Below are positions 1 through 9,011 of a stretch of DNA of 64,000 nucleotides, one piece after another. Source of the DNA: Fontibacterium subtropicum. GTDB taxonomy: Bacteria; Pseudomonadota; Alphaproteobacteria; Pelagibacterales; Pelagibacteraceae. Numbering within the stretch: position 1 is the stretch's first letter; every line of letters starts with the position of its first letter. The stretch spans positions 372,001-436,000 of the forward strand of contig CBDDXD010000001.1 of assembly GCA_965235415.1 (NCBI GenBank), read 5' to 3'. A model generated the notes under the pieces. That model was not told the DNA's origin. It worked only from the letters and a program-made list of their open reading frames with translations, and did not search any database. The translations under genes were made by a program, and so were the position numbers.

Positions 1-1
1 G

Positions 2-1033
2 GAATTAGAAGATCCGTTAATTTTTATCACAGAAAAAAAATTAACTAACCTACAACCTATGGTTCCTCTATTGGAATCTGTTGTTCAATCTAGCCGACCA
101 TTTTTAATTATAGCTGAAGATGTAGAGGGAGAAGCTCTTGCAACTTTAGTTGTGAATAAATTAAGAGGTGGTTTAAAAGTCGTAGCAGTTAAAGCTCCTG
201 GCTTTGGTGATAGAAGAAAATCAATGTTAGAAGATATTGCTATCTTAACTGGTGGACAGGTTATATCCGACGATCTTGGTATTAAACTTGAAAATGTTAA
301 GTTGAAAGATCTTGGTCAGTGTAAAAAAATCAGAGTTGATAAAGACAACACAACTATCGTTGATGGAGCAGGTAAAAAATCAGAGATAGAGGCAAGATGT
401 GGTCAAATCAGAAAACAAATTGAAGAAACTACTTCTGACTACGACAAAGAAAAACTACAAGAAAGATTAGCTAAGCTAGCTGGTGGTGTTGCTATTATTA
501 AAGTTGGTGGCGCTACAGAAGTTGAAGTTAAAGAACGAAAAGACAGAGTCGAAGATGCATTAAATGCTACTAGAGCAGCTGTACAAGAAGGTGTGGTTGT
601 TGGTGGAGGATGTGCATTATTATATGCTTCTGAAGCTCTAAATAATTTAAAACCAAAAGGTGATGATCAAAAAGCTGGTGTTGAAATAATCAGAAAAGCT
701 TTACAATATCCAATCAGACAAATCACAAGCAATGCTGGAGTTGATGGTTCAGTAATTGTTGGTAAACTTTTAGAGGCAAAAAAACCTTCTCAAGGTTACG
801 ACGCTCAAAATGGAGAGTATTGCGATATGTTTGCAAAAGGTATTATCGATCCAACTAAAGTTGTAAGAACAGCTCTTCAAGATGCTTCTTCAATAGCAGG
901 TTTGCTTATTACAACTGAAGCAATGATCGCTGACAAGCCTGAAGATAAGAATTCTAATTCTGGTGGTGGTGGAATGCCAGGCGGAATGGGTGGTATGGGC
1001 GGAATGGGTGGTATGGGCGGAATGGGAATGTAA
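2..1033 (+). CDS. groL: 60-kDa chaperonin GroEL, 5'-truncated by window edge
   Basis: ATP-driven cytosolic folding chamber that works with GroES. Only the C-terminal part is present (about 343 residues of a usual ~545); the frame is open from base 2, so the gene begins before the window. Visible hallmarks are the apical-domain segments around ELEDPLIFITEKK and VKAPGFGDRRK, the equatorial segment VQEGVVVGGGCALL, and the glycine/methionine-rich tail of repeated GGM units that typifies GroEL C-termini. The stop is followed by a rho-independent terminator. groES is expected just upstream but lies outside the window. The identification is secure. Confidence 0.97.
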   Translation, partial: ELEDPLIFITEKKLTNLQPMVPLLESVVQSSRPFLIIAEDVEGEALATLVVNKLRGGLKVVAVKAPGFGDRRKSMLEDIAILTGGQVISDDLGIKLENVKLKDLGQCKKIRVDKDNTTIVDGAGKKSEIEARCGQIRKQIEETTSDYDKEKLQERLAKLAGGVAIIKVGGATEVEVKERKDRVEDALNATRAAVQEGVVVGGGCALLYASEALNNLKPKGDDQKAGVEIIRKALQYPIRQITSNAGVDGSVIVGKLLEAKKPSQGYDAQNGEYCDMFAKGIIDPTKVVRTALQDASSIAGLLITTEAMIADKPEDKNSNSGGGGMPGGMGGMGGMGGMGGMGM

Positions 1034-1070
1034 TTCCATTCTCTCTAACAAACTTTCTCTAAAGATTTGA

Positions 1071-1100
1071 AAACCCCGGACTGAAAATCCGGGGTTTTTT
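1071..1100 (+). terminator. rho-independent terminator of groL, probably bidirectional
   Basis: A perfect inverted repeat AACCCCGGA / TCCGGGGTT (1072-1080 and 1088-1096) with a 7-base loop is followed by a T-run. It lies 38 bases after the groL stop. The opposite strand also runs into a T-rich tract and hisG ends at 1103, so the same hairpin can close the minus-strand his operon. Confidence 0.9.
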
Positions 1101-1102
1101 AT

Positions 1103-1771
1103 TTATTCTAGAGAATTTAAAAATTTATTTTTCGCAATTTTTTTAGAAATAAAAATACAAGCAGAGCTTTTTAATATAGTTCCATCGTTTATAATTCTTA
1201 AATTATTTGCTTTTAAAGTTGACCCTGTAGAGGTTATGTCCGTAATCAATTCGGAAGAACCAGTAAATGGATAAGACTCCGTTGCTCCTAAACTTGGAAC
1301 AACACGAAACTGACTTACTCCCTTTGATAAAAAGAAAGATTCAGTCAAATTTGGATATTTTGTTGCAACACGCATTCGACGTCCATATTTTTCTCTAAAT
1401 TCAAAGCTTACTTCTTCTAAGTCAGCCATATTCTGAACGTCTAACCAATCTTTTGGAATAGCCACCACCAGATCAGCAAAACCAAAATTAAGTTTTTTAA
1501 AAATTTTTACATTTTTTGAATAAACGTCTGGCAACTCCTTAAGCAAATCTAATCCTGAAATACCAATATCTAAAGTGCCGTCATTAATTCTTTCAATTAT
1601 TTCTCTTGCGTGTAAAAAAATTCCATCAATTTCATTATTATTTTTAATTTTAAAAAAATAATTTCTTTCCCCAAAAGAATTTACCACTTCTAAATTCTTA
1701 TTTTTTAAAAAAGCTAAAGATTCATCTTTTAACCTTCCTTTGCTTGGTAATCCTATTTTTATTTTAGACAT
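1103..1771 (-). CDS. hisG: ATP phosphoribosyltransferase catalytic subunit, short form
   Basis: Catalyses the first step of histidine synthesis, joining ATP and PRPP to form phosphoribosyl-ATP. At 222 residues it is the short HisG type, which lacks the C-terminal regulatory domain and needs HisZ as its regulatory partner. The gene begins with the typical KIGLPSKGRL segment and contains the phosphate-binding region around ITDITSTGSTLKANNL near residues 177-192. It lies 4 bases after hisZ on the same strand, so the two subunits are almost certainly cotranscribed. It is the last gene of the hisS-hisZ-hisG run before the groL terminator. Confidence 0.94.
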   Translation of the reverse strand: MSKIKIGLPSKGRLKDESLAFLKNKNLEVVNSFGERNYFFKIKNNNEIDGIFLHAREIIERINDGTLDIGISGLDLLKELPDVYSKNVKIFKKLNFGFADLVVAIPKDWLDVQNMADLEEVSFEFREKYGRRMRVATKYPNLTESFFLSKGVSQFRVVPSLGATESYPFTGSSELITDITSTGSTLKANNLRIINDGTILKSSACIFISKKIAKNKFLNSLE

Positions 1772-1775
1772 AATT

Positions 1776-2864
1776 TTATAAATTTATTAATTCGTTTAAA
1801 TTAATTGCACCGCCAATAGCTGGTATATCCCTCTTATAACCAAGAGTTCTAAGCAAACCGTTATATTCTCCTCCTCTTGCTACTTCGATAATTTTAGAAT
1901 TCTTTTTTACGGAGGCTAAAAAAACTACGCCAGTATAGTAATCGGTATTTCTTCCAAAATTAGTTTTAAAATTAATAGAATATTTTTTTCCTATTTCTTT
2001 ATTTATTCTATTAATTTTTCTTAAATAATTCTTAATAGTTAAAAGGCTTAATTTATTTTTTGAAAAGAAAGATAAAATTGTACTTTCAGCTTTTTGAATT
2101 GAGCTATTAATATTTAAAAAATCTCTAATAATTTTAACATTTCGCTTTCCTTTGTAGTCGTCTCTAGGATCTTTAATTTTTTTATTAAAACGTTTAACAA
2201 TCTCAGAAACTGTTCTTCCTCCAATTATGCTATTCGGGTCTAGTTTTTCTAAGTCTTTAAGTCTTTTTGTATCTAATTTAATTGCTTGTTGATCAAGATC
2301 ATAATTTGTTTCTAATCTTTTCAACATATCATCGAAATATTCTCTTCTAGAAAAATTTTTTACTAATCTTAATTTCCATCGTGCTGGAAGCTCTAAAGAT
2401 TCTACTAAAATTTTAAATAATCCAACATCACCTAAAATAACTTCTAAATTCTTAATTTTTTTTAATGGTTCTAATATAGAATTAATTAAAATATTCTCTG
2501 ATTTACAGTTATTAGAATTAATAATTTCACAACCTATCTGATCAAAAACTTTTAGATCTCCTTCTTTATCTAATCTATAAGCACTTCCATAATAACAATA
2601 CTTTTCTTCTTTATTCTTTTTTTCTTGAATATATTTTAATGCTGTTGAAACTGTTAAATCAGGACGTAAACTAATTTCTTTTCCAAATAAATCTTTATAA
2701 GTTAGTGTAAATTTTTTAAATTGCTCTCCTGATCGCTCTGTCAACAAACTAGTATCAATCAATAGATCCAAATCTGTAAAATTAAATTTATTTTTTTTAA
2801 AATTACTTAATATTTTTTTAGAAAGATCTTCTTTTAATCTCTTTTTTTCCAAACCCTGTTTCAT
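1776..2864 (-). CDS. hisZ: ATP phosphoribosyltransferase regulatory subunit (HisRS paralogue)
   Basis: HisZ is a class-II histidyl-tRNA-synthetase-like protein with no aminoacylation activity. It assembles with short HisG and mediates histidine feedback inhibition. The sequence shows the degenerate class II core: motif-2-like segments near residues 70-110 (LRPDLTVSTALKY and YYGSAYRLD) and a C-terminal YYTGVVF / GGEYNGLL region. The 362-residue length fits HisZ, not HisRS. Its start codon overlaps the hisS stop by one base (TAATG) and hisG follows 4 bases later. The adjacent true hisS confirms that this copy is the regulatory paralogue. Confidence 0.92.
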   Translation of the reverse strand: MKQGLEKKRLKEDLSKKILSNFKKNKFNFTDLDLLIDTSLLTERSGEQFKKFTLTYKDLFGKEISLRPDLTVSTALKYIQEKKNKEEKYCYYGSAYRLDKEGDLKVFDQIGCEIINSNNCKSENILINSILEPLKKIKNLEVILGDVGLFKILVESLELPARWKLRLVKNFSRREYFDDMLKRLETNYDLDQQAIKLDTKRLKDLEKLDPNSIIGGRTVSEIVKRFNKKIKDPRDDYKGKRNVKIIRDFLNINSSIQKAESTILSFFSKNKLSLLTIKNYLRKINRINKEIGKKYSINFKTNFGRNTDYYTGVVFLASVKKNSKIIEVARGGEYNGLLRTLGYKRDIPAIGGAINLNELINL

Positions 2865-4300
2865 TATTTAATCTCATTTAAAAGTTGATCTAAAGCTACT
2901 GTTTTTTGAGATCCCGAAGATTCTTTCCAATCATCTCTATCTTTTAGAGAATCGGACATTTGCTTGCCAATTTCCAAATTTTTAATTGTAACTGAATTCT
3001 TACTTACCTCGTCATCGCCACATAAAATGACGTAATTACATCCTCGTTTGTCAGCATATTTTAGTTGAGATTTTATATTGGCGCTTCCTGAATAAATCTC
3101 AGCGCTAATATTTTTTGTTCTCAATAAACTTAAAATCTTTACATAATAATCCATGTATTTTTCATCAAAAACACATATTAAAATTGGAGTTTCTTTTTCT
3201 ATCTTAATTTTATTTTTTTGAAGAATGGCATAAATTAAACGGTCAAGACCAACTGAAATACCGGTTGAGGGACAATCTTGATTATTAAAACGTTTTACAA
3301 GATCATCATATCTTCCTCCGCCCCCTATTGAACCAAATTCAATCTCTTCTCCTTTGTTGTTTTTAACACCAAATGTAAGATTTACCTCAAAAATAGGGCC
3401 TGTGTAATATTCTAGTCCTCTAACAACAGTGGGATCAAAAATAAAATTATCAAATTTAAATGATGAAAAATATTTCTTAATTAAAATAAGTTCATTTACT
3501 CCATCTAGTATAGTTTGATTGTCTTCTGCAATCTTTTCTATTTTTTCAAAATTATTTTCTGAAAGATCTTTAATGCTTAAAAAATTAATAATTTCCTTTA
3601 TTTGAAACTGATCTAACTCTGCTCCTTTGGTAAAATCTCCAGATTTATCTTTTCTACCTTTTCCTAAAAGATACTGGACACCCTCAAGTCCAACTCTATC
3701 TAACTTATCGATAGCTCTTAGTGCTATTGATTGTTTATTTTCGTCATTGATTTTTAACTTTTCTAATAACCCTTTTGTTAATTTACGATTAGAGATTTTA
3801 ACTATAAATTCTTTTTTTGTTAAACCACAGCTACTTAAGATCTCTGAAATTAAACAACATAACTCTGCATCAGCAAATAAATTACTTGTTCCTATGTAAT
3901 CTGCATCAAACTGTAAAAATTCTCTAAATCTTCCAGGACCTGGCTTTTCATTTCTCCAAACAGTTCCTAGTTGATACCTTTTAAAAGGTCTTGGTAAATT
4001 ATTAAAGTTTTTAGCTGCATATCTAGCGAGTGGTGCTGTTAAATCGTATCTTAACGAGAGCCATTTTTTATCATCTTCGAAAGAAAATACTCCCTCAGAT
4101 GGTCTGTCTTTGTCAGGCAAAAATTTACCAATGCTATCAGTATACTCAAAACTAGGTGTTTCAAGATATTGAAAGCCATATTTAGCCATGACCTTTTTAA
4201 TATTAGATATTAAAAGATCTCTTGCTAACAACTCTTCTTCTTGTCTATCTACAAAACCTGCTGGTAATTCACTGCTAGGTTTAAAAGTTTTTTTATTCAT
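2864..4300 (-). CDS. hisS: Histidyl-tRNA synthetase
   Basis: Class II aminoacyl-tRNA synthetase that charges tRNA-His in the cytosol. The protein, about 478 residues, shows motif 2 (LRYDLTAPLARYAAK and YQLGTVWRNEKPGPGRFREF), the histidine-binding segment (VRGLEYYTGPIFE) and motif 3 (GGGRYDDLV, GISVGLDRL), followed by an anticodon-binding domain. The start chosen is the ATG at 4300; an in-frame upstream start would run through the tRNA-His gene and is rejected. The tRNA-His gene lies 6 bases upstream on the same strand, so enzyme, substrate tRNA and the histidine biosynthesis enzymes HisZ/HisG form one cluster. Confidence 0.95.
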   Translation of the reverse strand: MNKKTFKPSSELPAGFVDRQEEELLARDLLISNIKKVMAKYGFQYLETPSFEYTDSIGKFLPDKDRPSEGVFSFEDDKKWLSLRYDLTAPLARYAAKNFNNLPRPFKRYQLGTVWRNEKPGPGRFREFLQFDADYIGTSNLFADAELCCLISEILSSCGLTKKEFIVKISNRKLTKGLLEKLKINDENKQSIALRAIDKLDRVGLEGVQYLLGKGRKDKSGDFTKGAELDQFQIKEIINFLSIKDLSENNFEKIEKIAEDNQTILDGVNELILIKKYFSSFKFDNFIFDPTVVRGLEYYTGPIFEVNLTFGVKNNKGEEIEFGSIGGGGRYDDLVKRFNNQDCPSTGISVGLDRLIYAILQKNKIKIEKETPILICVFDEKYMDYYVKILSLLRTKNISAEIYSGSANIKSQLKYADKRGCNYVILCGDDEVSKNSVTIKNLEIGKQMSDSLKDRDDWKESSGSQKTVALDQLLNEIK

Positions 4301-4305
4301 TAATT

Positions 4306-4382
4306 TGGTACAGCTGGGTGGATTCGAACCACCGACATCTGGTTCCACAAACCAGCGCTCTAACCAACTGAGCTACAGCTGC
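4306..4382 (-). tRNA. tRNA-His (GTG)
   Basis: A complete cloverleaf reads on the minus strand with anticodon GTG and encoded CCA. The acceptor stem is GCAGCTG / CAGCTGT, giving a G1-U72 wobble. The discriminator base is A73 and the genomic base before position 1 is T, so the universal G-1:C73 pair of histidine tRNAs is not encoded. This matches the atypical tRNA-His known from many alphaproteobacteria. It lies directly upstream of hisS. Confidence 0.95.
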
Positions 4383-4542
4383 ATGTTTTTTGTTTATAAT
4401 ATTATTTTGTTTTTAAATATATAATTCTATTAGCTAAGCGCATGCTCAGCATGAGGATGGTGTCTGTGAGTAGATATATATTTTTTTATCATTTCAATTA
4501 GAGGTTGATTATCAATCTGAGAATAAAATTGCAAATGAAAAA

Positions 4543-4618
4543 TGGTGGTCTGAGCTGGAATTGAACCAGCGACACAAGCCTTTTCAGGGCTCTGCTCTAC
4601 CAACTGAGCTACCAGACC
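4543..4618 (-). tRNA. tRNA-Phe (GAA)
   Basis: A complete minus-strand cloverleaf has anticodon GAA in the loop CTGAAAA, acceptor stem GGTCTGG / TCAGACC, discriminator A and encoded CCA. It lies just downstream of maf, where many alphaproteobacteria also keep tRNA-Phe. The ribonuclease E/G and yacG genes often found between maf and this tRNA in relatives are absent: only 47 bases separate the two. Confidence 0.95.
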
Positions 4619-4665
4619 ACTGGGCATGTTTTTTTCACAAAACAAATTATTAATCAATTAAAATA

Positions 4666-5244
4666 TTAAATTAAACCTTGTGAATTAAGCAAATTGTAAG
4701 TTTCAAACAATGGCAAACCAACTACATTTGAATACGAACCATTAATTCTTTTAATAAATTTTTCAGCATAACCTTGTATGGCATAAGCACCTGCTTTATC
4801 TTTCCACTCATTAGTTGATAAATATTCGTCGATCTCGTGCTTATTTAATCTTTTAAAAGTAACTTTTGTCATAACTTTTTTAACTTTGATTGAGTTTTTT
4901 TTTGCTAAACATACGCATGTCAAAACATTATGTTTTCTTCCTGAAAAGAAAGCCAAAAAATTTTTAGCTTCTTCTTTGTCTTTAGGTTTTAAAAAAATTT
5001 TATTACTACAAAAGACTATAGTATCTGCTGATAAAACAAATTCTTCTGGATATTTTTCTAAAGCTTTAAGAGCTTTATTTTTTGCAATTCTAATGCAATA
5101 TTTTTTAGGATTCTCTTTACTAATTATATCTTCATTAATTTCTGAAGAGTAAGTTATTTTTGGAAAAATTTTTATATTCCTAAGAAGTTCTATTCTTCTT
5201 GGAGATGCAGAGGCTAAAACAAAACTATGTTTTGTTTCATTCAT
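4666..5244 (-). CDS. maf: Maf-like nucleoside triphosphate pyrophosphatase
   Basis: House-cleaning enzyme that hydrolyses non-canonical or modified NTPs to the monophosphate; it was first described as a septum-formation inhibitor. The 192-residue protein begins with the hallmark LASASPRRIELL and has the acidic catalytic segment LSADTIVF near residue 70 and the C-terminal KAGAYAIQGYAEKFI motif. The start codon overlaps the infA stop by one base, indicating translational coupling. infA-maf adjacency is typical of alphaproteobacteria. Confidence 0.93.
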   Translation of the reverse strand: MNETKHSFVLASASPRRIELLRNIKIFPKITYSSEINEDIISKENPKKYCIRIAKNKALKALEKYPEEFVLSADTIVFCSNKIFLKPKDKEEAKNFLAFFSGRKHNVLTCVCLAKKNSIKVKKVMTKVTFKRLNKHEIDEYLSTNEWKDKAGAYAIQGYAEKFIKRINGSYSNVVGLPLFETYNLLNSQGLI

Positions 5245-5462
5245 TATTTAAATCTAAAAATGATCCTGCCTTTAGTTAAATCATATGGCGTAACTTCAAC
5301 CATAACTTCATCTCCAGCTAAAACTCTGATCCTGTTTTTTCTCATTTTTCCAGCTGTATGGGCTAAAACTTCATGATTATTTTCTAGTTTCACTCTAAAC
5401 ATAGCATTGGGTAACAACTCTGTTACCAATCCCTTAAACTCCAACATTTCTTCTTTTGCCAT
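5244..5462 (-). CDS. infA: Translation initiation factor IF-1
   Basis: A 72-residue S1/OB-fold protein that binds the ribosomal A site during initiation. Full-length match to the family: an MAKEE start, GLVTELLPNAMFRV, the conserved HTAGKMRKNRIRVLAGD core and the TKGRIIFRFK end. It lies between hisD (2 bases upstream) and maf (1-base overlap) in a tightly packed minus-strand operon. Highly secure. Confidence 0.97.
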   Translation of the reverse strand: MAKEEMLEFKGLVTELLPNAMFRVKLENNHEVLAHTAGKMRKNRIRVLAGDEVMVEVTPYDLTKGRIIFRFK

Positions 5463-5464
5463 AT

Positions 5465-6751
5465 TTAACTAATTCTAATTCTAATTGATTGAGAGTGAGC
5501 AAACAAACCCTCATAATTTGCTAGGTGTATAGCTGATCTTCCTATCTTTTCAAGACCTTGTTTGCTCATTTTAATAACTGAGGTTTTTTTATAAAAATCA
5601 TACACAGATAACCCTGAAGCAAACCTCGCTGATCCAGCCGTTGGTAAAACATGATTTGGTCCAGCTAAATAATCTCCTATAGCTTCTGGTGAATTTTCTC
5701 CTAAAAAAATTGATCCAGCATTTTTTATTTGTGATGCCAAAACCGAATTATTCTTAGTTTTAATCTCAAGATGTTCTGGTGCTATATCGTTAACAACGCT
5801 AACAACTTCTTTAAAATTTTTACAAACTATAATTGCACTATTATTATCAATTGCTTTTTTAGCTATTTGTTTTCTAGGTAAAACATCTAAAAATTTATAA
5901 ATCTTATTTTTAACCTCAAGCCCGAATTTCATATTTGTTGTTACTAATATTGCTTGAGATAACTCATCATGTTCAGCTTGCGATAGTAAATCAATAGCTG
6001 TTAATGTTGAATTGTTATCCTGATTTGCAACGACTGTAATTTCCGAAGGTCCTGCAACCATGTCTATGCCGACTTCGCCAAAAACTTCCTTTTTAGCTAT
6101 AGTTACAAAAATATTACCTGGTCCTACAATTTTATCAACTTTGGAAACAGTATTTGTTCCATAAGCAAAAGCGCCGATTGCTTGAGCTCCTCCTATTTTA
6201 TAAATCTTTTTTACACCACATATTTTGGCTGCATAAACAACACCGGCATTAATTTTATTATTTGGTGTTGGCATACATAGAGTTATATTCTTTACACCAG
6301 CAACAATTGCTGGAACAGCGTTCATAATAACAGAACTGGGATAGCTAGCTGTTCCTCCTGGAATGTATATTCCAACTCTGCTTAATGGAGAAATTTTATA
6401 GGCTAATTCATTTTTATATTTATCAAAATATTTATAACCCTTTATTGATTGTCTCTTGTGAAATTCTTTAACTCGGTCAAAAGCAAGTTTAATAGAATTT
6501 TTTACCGAAATATCTAAATTTTTTATAACTTTATTAATTTCTTTATTGGTTAAAATAATATTTTTTTTAGAAACTAAACTTCTGTCAAATTTCTTTTGAT
6601 AATAAACAACAGCATTGTCCCCTTTTGTTTTAACGTCCTTAAGAATTTTTTTTACAATATTAACTTTATTAGAAAAATTAGATTTTCTATTTCGAGAAAT
6701 ATAATCAAAATCTTTTAAAAATCGGTTTTTATTAAATTTTATAATTTTCAT
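5465..6751 (-). CDS. hisD: Histidinol dehydrogenase
   Basis: Catalyses the last two steps of histidine biosynthesis, oxidising L-histidinol to histidine with two NAD+; zinc-dependent. Signature segments are the glycine-rich IYIPGGTASYPSSVIMNA, the family signature IDMVAGPSEITVVA, SQAEHDELSQA carrying zinc/catalytic His, and the C-terminal GDYLAGPNHVLPT. The start is the ATG at 6751, one base after the DUF2948 stop. A longer in-frame reading overlaps the upstream gene and lacks family homology. About 428 residues, normal length. It sits in the murA-DUF2948-hisD-infA-maf order shared by many alphaproteobacteria. Confidence 0.95.
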   Translation of the reverse strand: MKIIKFNKNRFLKDFDYISRNRKSNFSNKVNIVKKILKDVKTKGDNAVVYYQKKFDRSLVSKKNIILTNKEINKVIKNLDISVKNSIKLAFDRVKEFHKRQSIKGYKYFDKYKNELAYKISPLSRVGIYIPGGTASYPSSVIMNAVPAIVAGVKNITLCMPTPNNKINAGVVYAAKICGVKKIYKIGGAQAIGAFAYGTNTVSKVDKIVGPGNIFVTIAKKEVFGEVGIDMVAGPSEITVVANQDNNSTLTAIDLLSQAEHDELSQAILVTTNMKFGLEVKNKIYKFLDVLPRKQIAKKAIDNNSAIIVCKNFKEVVSVVNDIAPEHLEIKTKNNSVLASQIKNAGSIFLGENSPEAIGDYLAGPNHVLPTAGSARFASGLSVYDFYKKTSVIKMSKQGLEKIGRSAIHLANYEGLFAHSQSIRIRIS

Positions 6752-6752
6752 A

Positions 6753-7199
6753 TTAAATCTTGTGCCTTGGTTTATAGCCAGTTTCCCATGTTTTTCCAAA
6801 GTCTTCTAAAGATGAATCTATTTCTTCCGCTCTAACTAATAAAATACTATCCCCAGAAAAAATTAGTCTTATATCAAAATAATTATCTTTAATCTCTGTT
6901 TTGATAGCTAGAAACTCAAGTATCTTAGTCTTTTTTTTTGGGTTAATTCCTTTTGATTTAACTTTTGAAACATTATCAAAAACAAGAGCACTACGTATTC
7001 TTTTATTTTTTCTAAAGATTCCTTTTTCAGCATCTTCCCACATAAAACGATTAAATACACAAATAAGTTTTTTAGTTTTTGGTAAAAATTTTATGTCATT
7101 TGCAACAATTACAGAGTCTTGTAAGTAAGCTGAAAAAACATTTAAGTCTTGCGTATCTTCTGCTAACAGCTTTAATTTAGAAATATTTTCGTTAGTCAT
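6753..7199 (-). CDS. DUF2948 family protein
   Basis: Conserved alphaproteobacterial protein of unknown function, 148 residues. The match rests on the opening LLAEDTQDLNVFSAYLQDSV, the central FMWEDAEKG segment and its location exactly between murA and hisD, where the DUF2948 family normally lies. There is no signal peptide or membrane segment, so it is probably cytosolic. Its start overlaps the murA stop by 8 bases and hisD follows after one base, so it is translated as part of the operon. Its role is unknown. Confidence 0.85.
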   Translation of the reverse strand: MTNENISKLKLLAEDTQDLNVFSAYLQDSVIVANDIKFLPKTKKLICVFNRFMWEDAEKGIFRKNKRIRSALVFDNVSKVKSKGINPKKKTKILEFLAIKTEIKDNYFDIRLIFSGDSILLVRAEEIDSSLEDFGKTWETGYKPRHKI

Positions 7200-8454
7200 T
7201 CACTCTCTTAATATTAGCTCCACATAAATTAAGTTTTTTTTCTAATTTACTATAGCCTCTATCTAAATGATAAATTCTATTAATTGTGGTAGTCCCTTTT
7301 GCAGATAAAGCTGCTAATACTAAACTTACAGACGCCCTTAGATCAGTAGCCATTACTTCAGCACCATTTAAATTTTTTATTCCTTTTATTGTGGCTTTTT
7401 GTTTTTTTATATCAATATCAGCACCCATTCTCATTAATTCTGAAACGTGAAGAAATCTATTCTCAAATATCTTTTCATTAATTACTGATGATCCTTTAAT
7501 CTGAGTAGCTAAAGCCATAAACTGAGCCTGCATATCAGTTGGAAAACCGGGATAAGGCTTTGTAGTAATTTTAAATGGCTTTAATTGATACTTTCTAAAA
7601 ATAACAAAAGAATTTTTTAAAACTTTAATATTAGCTCCTATTTTTCTTAGCACATTAAATATATTTTCTAAATGATCGTTATTAACATTTTTAATTAATA
7701 ATTTACTTTTAGTTATTAGTGCCGCAATTGCATAAGTTGCAGCTTCTATTCTGTCAGGAATAATTTTGTGTCTTATTGGATATAAAAGCTTTACTCCTTT
7801 TATAATAATTTTTCTTTTTGAATTATATTTTATATCTGCACCACACTTATTTAAAAATTTTATTAAGTCTAAAATCTCAGGCTCAAGTGCAGCATTACTA
7901 ATTTTTGTAATACCTTTGGCTAGAACAGCCGCTATAATAATGCTTTCTGTTGCTCCAACGGAAATTAGAGGAAATTTAATATTAGCGCCTGACAAACCTT
8001 TTGGTGCACTTGCATCAATATAACCATTCTTTACATTAATTTTCGCGCCAAGTTTTTTTAATGCCGCTAAATGTAAATTCACAGGTCTTGCTCCTATGGA
8101 GCAACCTCCTGGTAAAGAAACTCTAGCTTTTCCAAATTTTGCTAACAATGGAGCCAGAACTATAACTCCAGCTCTCATAGTTCTCATAATTGAATATGGA
8201 GCAAAGTATTTATCTTTATTTTTTTTTGATATTTTTAAGACTTCTTTTTCTTCATTAAACTCAACTTCTCTCCCTAAAACTCTAATTAAATTAATTAAAG
8301 TGTAAATATCTTTAACCTGAGGAACATTCTCAAAAAGCACTGTGTCATCAAATAATAGTGACGATATAATAATTGGAAGACTTGCGTTTTTAGAGCCTGA
8401 AATAACTACTTCACCAGAGAGTTTCTTTCCTCCCTTAATTAATAGTTTTTGCAT
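7192..8454 (-). CDS. murA: UDP-N-acetylglucosamine 1-carboxyvinyltransferase
   Basis: First committed step of peptidoglycan synthesis: transfer of enolpyruvate from PEP to UDP-GlcNAc. The 420-residue length is typical. The catalytic cysteine loop reads PGGCSIGARPVNLH near residues 115-128, so this is the fosfomycin-sensitive Cys type, not the Asp variant. Other family motifs seen are SGSKNASLPI near the N-terminus, TEAT-equivalent GATESIIIAA and DLRASVSLVLAA near the C-terminus. dcd ends 2 bases upstream. Confidence 0.95.
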   Translation of the reverse strand: MQKLLIKGGKKLSGEVVISGSKNASLPIIISSLLFDDTVLFENVPQVKDIYTLINLIRVLGREVEFNEEKEVLKISKKNKDKYFAPYSIMRTMRAGVIVLAPLLAKFGKARVSLPGGCSIGARPVNLHLAALKKLGAKINVKNGYIDASAPKGLSGANIKFPLISVGATESIIIAAVLAKGITKISNAALEPEILDLIKFLNKCGADIKYNSKRKIIIKGVKLLYPIRHKIIPDRIEAATYAIAALITKSKLLIKNVNNDHLENIFNVLRKIGANIKVLKNSFVIFRKYQLKPFKITTKPYPGFPTDMQAQFMALATQIKGSSVINEKIFENRFLHVSELMRMGADIDIKKQKATIKGIKNLNGAEVMATDLRASVSLVLAALSAKGTTTINRIYHLDRGYSKLEKKLNLCGANIKRVND

Positions 8455-8456
8455 AT

Positions 8457-9011
8457 TTAAATTTTTGGAAGGGTAACGCCTTTTTGCTTCATATATTTTC
8501 CTTTTTTATCAGCATATGAAGTTTCTGGTTCTTGATCGCCTTTTAAAAAAATAAACTGACAAGCTCCTTCATTAGCGTAAATTTTTGCTGGTAGTGTAGT
8601 TGTATTTGAAAACTCAAGTGTTACATGTCCTTCCCACTCTGGCTCTAAAGGAGTGACGTTAACAATTATTCCACATCTTGCATAAGTACTTTTTCCAAGA
8701 CAAATTACCAAAACATCTCTTGGAATCTTGAAATATTCAACTGTTCTAGCTAGTGCAAATGAATTTGGAGGTATTATACAAACATCAGTTTTTCTTGTCA
8801 CAAAACTATTTTTTGAGAATTTTTTAGGATCTACAAATGCTGAATCTATATTTGTAAATATCTTAAACTCATTAGAAACCCTTGCATCATAACCATAAGA
8901 CGAAAGTCCATAAGAAATTTTATTTTTTCTCTGTTGTTTTTGAACAAATGGACTTATCATTTTTTTTTCTAAGGACATTTTTTTTATCCAATGATCAGAT
9001 AAAACACTCAT
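8457..9011 (-). CDS. dcd: dCTP deaminase
   Basis: Deaminates dCTP to dUTP for thymidylate synthesis. The 184-residue protein contains GKSTYARCGIIVNVTPLEPEWEGHVTLEFSN (residues about 104-134), which holds the family's nucleotide-binding serine/arginine and the catalytic glutamate, and ends with the usual QKGVTLPKI-type tail. A 4-base ATGA overlap with the preceding 36-codon gene shows translational coupling. A bifunctional dCTP deaminase/dUTPase is less likely because the sequence follows the monofunctional pattern. Confidence 0.94.
   Translation of the reverse strand: MSVLSDHWIKKMSLEKKMISPFVQKQQRKNKISYGLSSYGYDARVSNEFKIFTNIDSAFVDPKKFSKNSFVTRKTDVCIIPPNSFALARTVEYFKIPRDVLVICLGKSTYARCGIIVNVTPLEPEWEGHVTLEFSNTTTLPAKIYANEGACQFIFLKGDQEPETSYADKKGKYMKQKGVTLPKI

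Noticed and set aside
961..1032. Tandem repeat encoding GGM units
   Set aside because: Normal GroEL C-terminal tail, not a novel repeat.
1776..2864. Second histidyl-tRNA synthetase gene
   Set aside because: Short, degenerate in the aminoacylation motifs and coupled to short-form hisG, so it is hisZ.
4188..4657. Reading frames across tRNA-His and tRNA-Phe on both strands
   Set aside because: They are translations of tRNA genes (typical GGFEPPTSG- and SGLVAQLVEQ-like artefacts).
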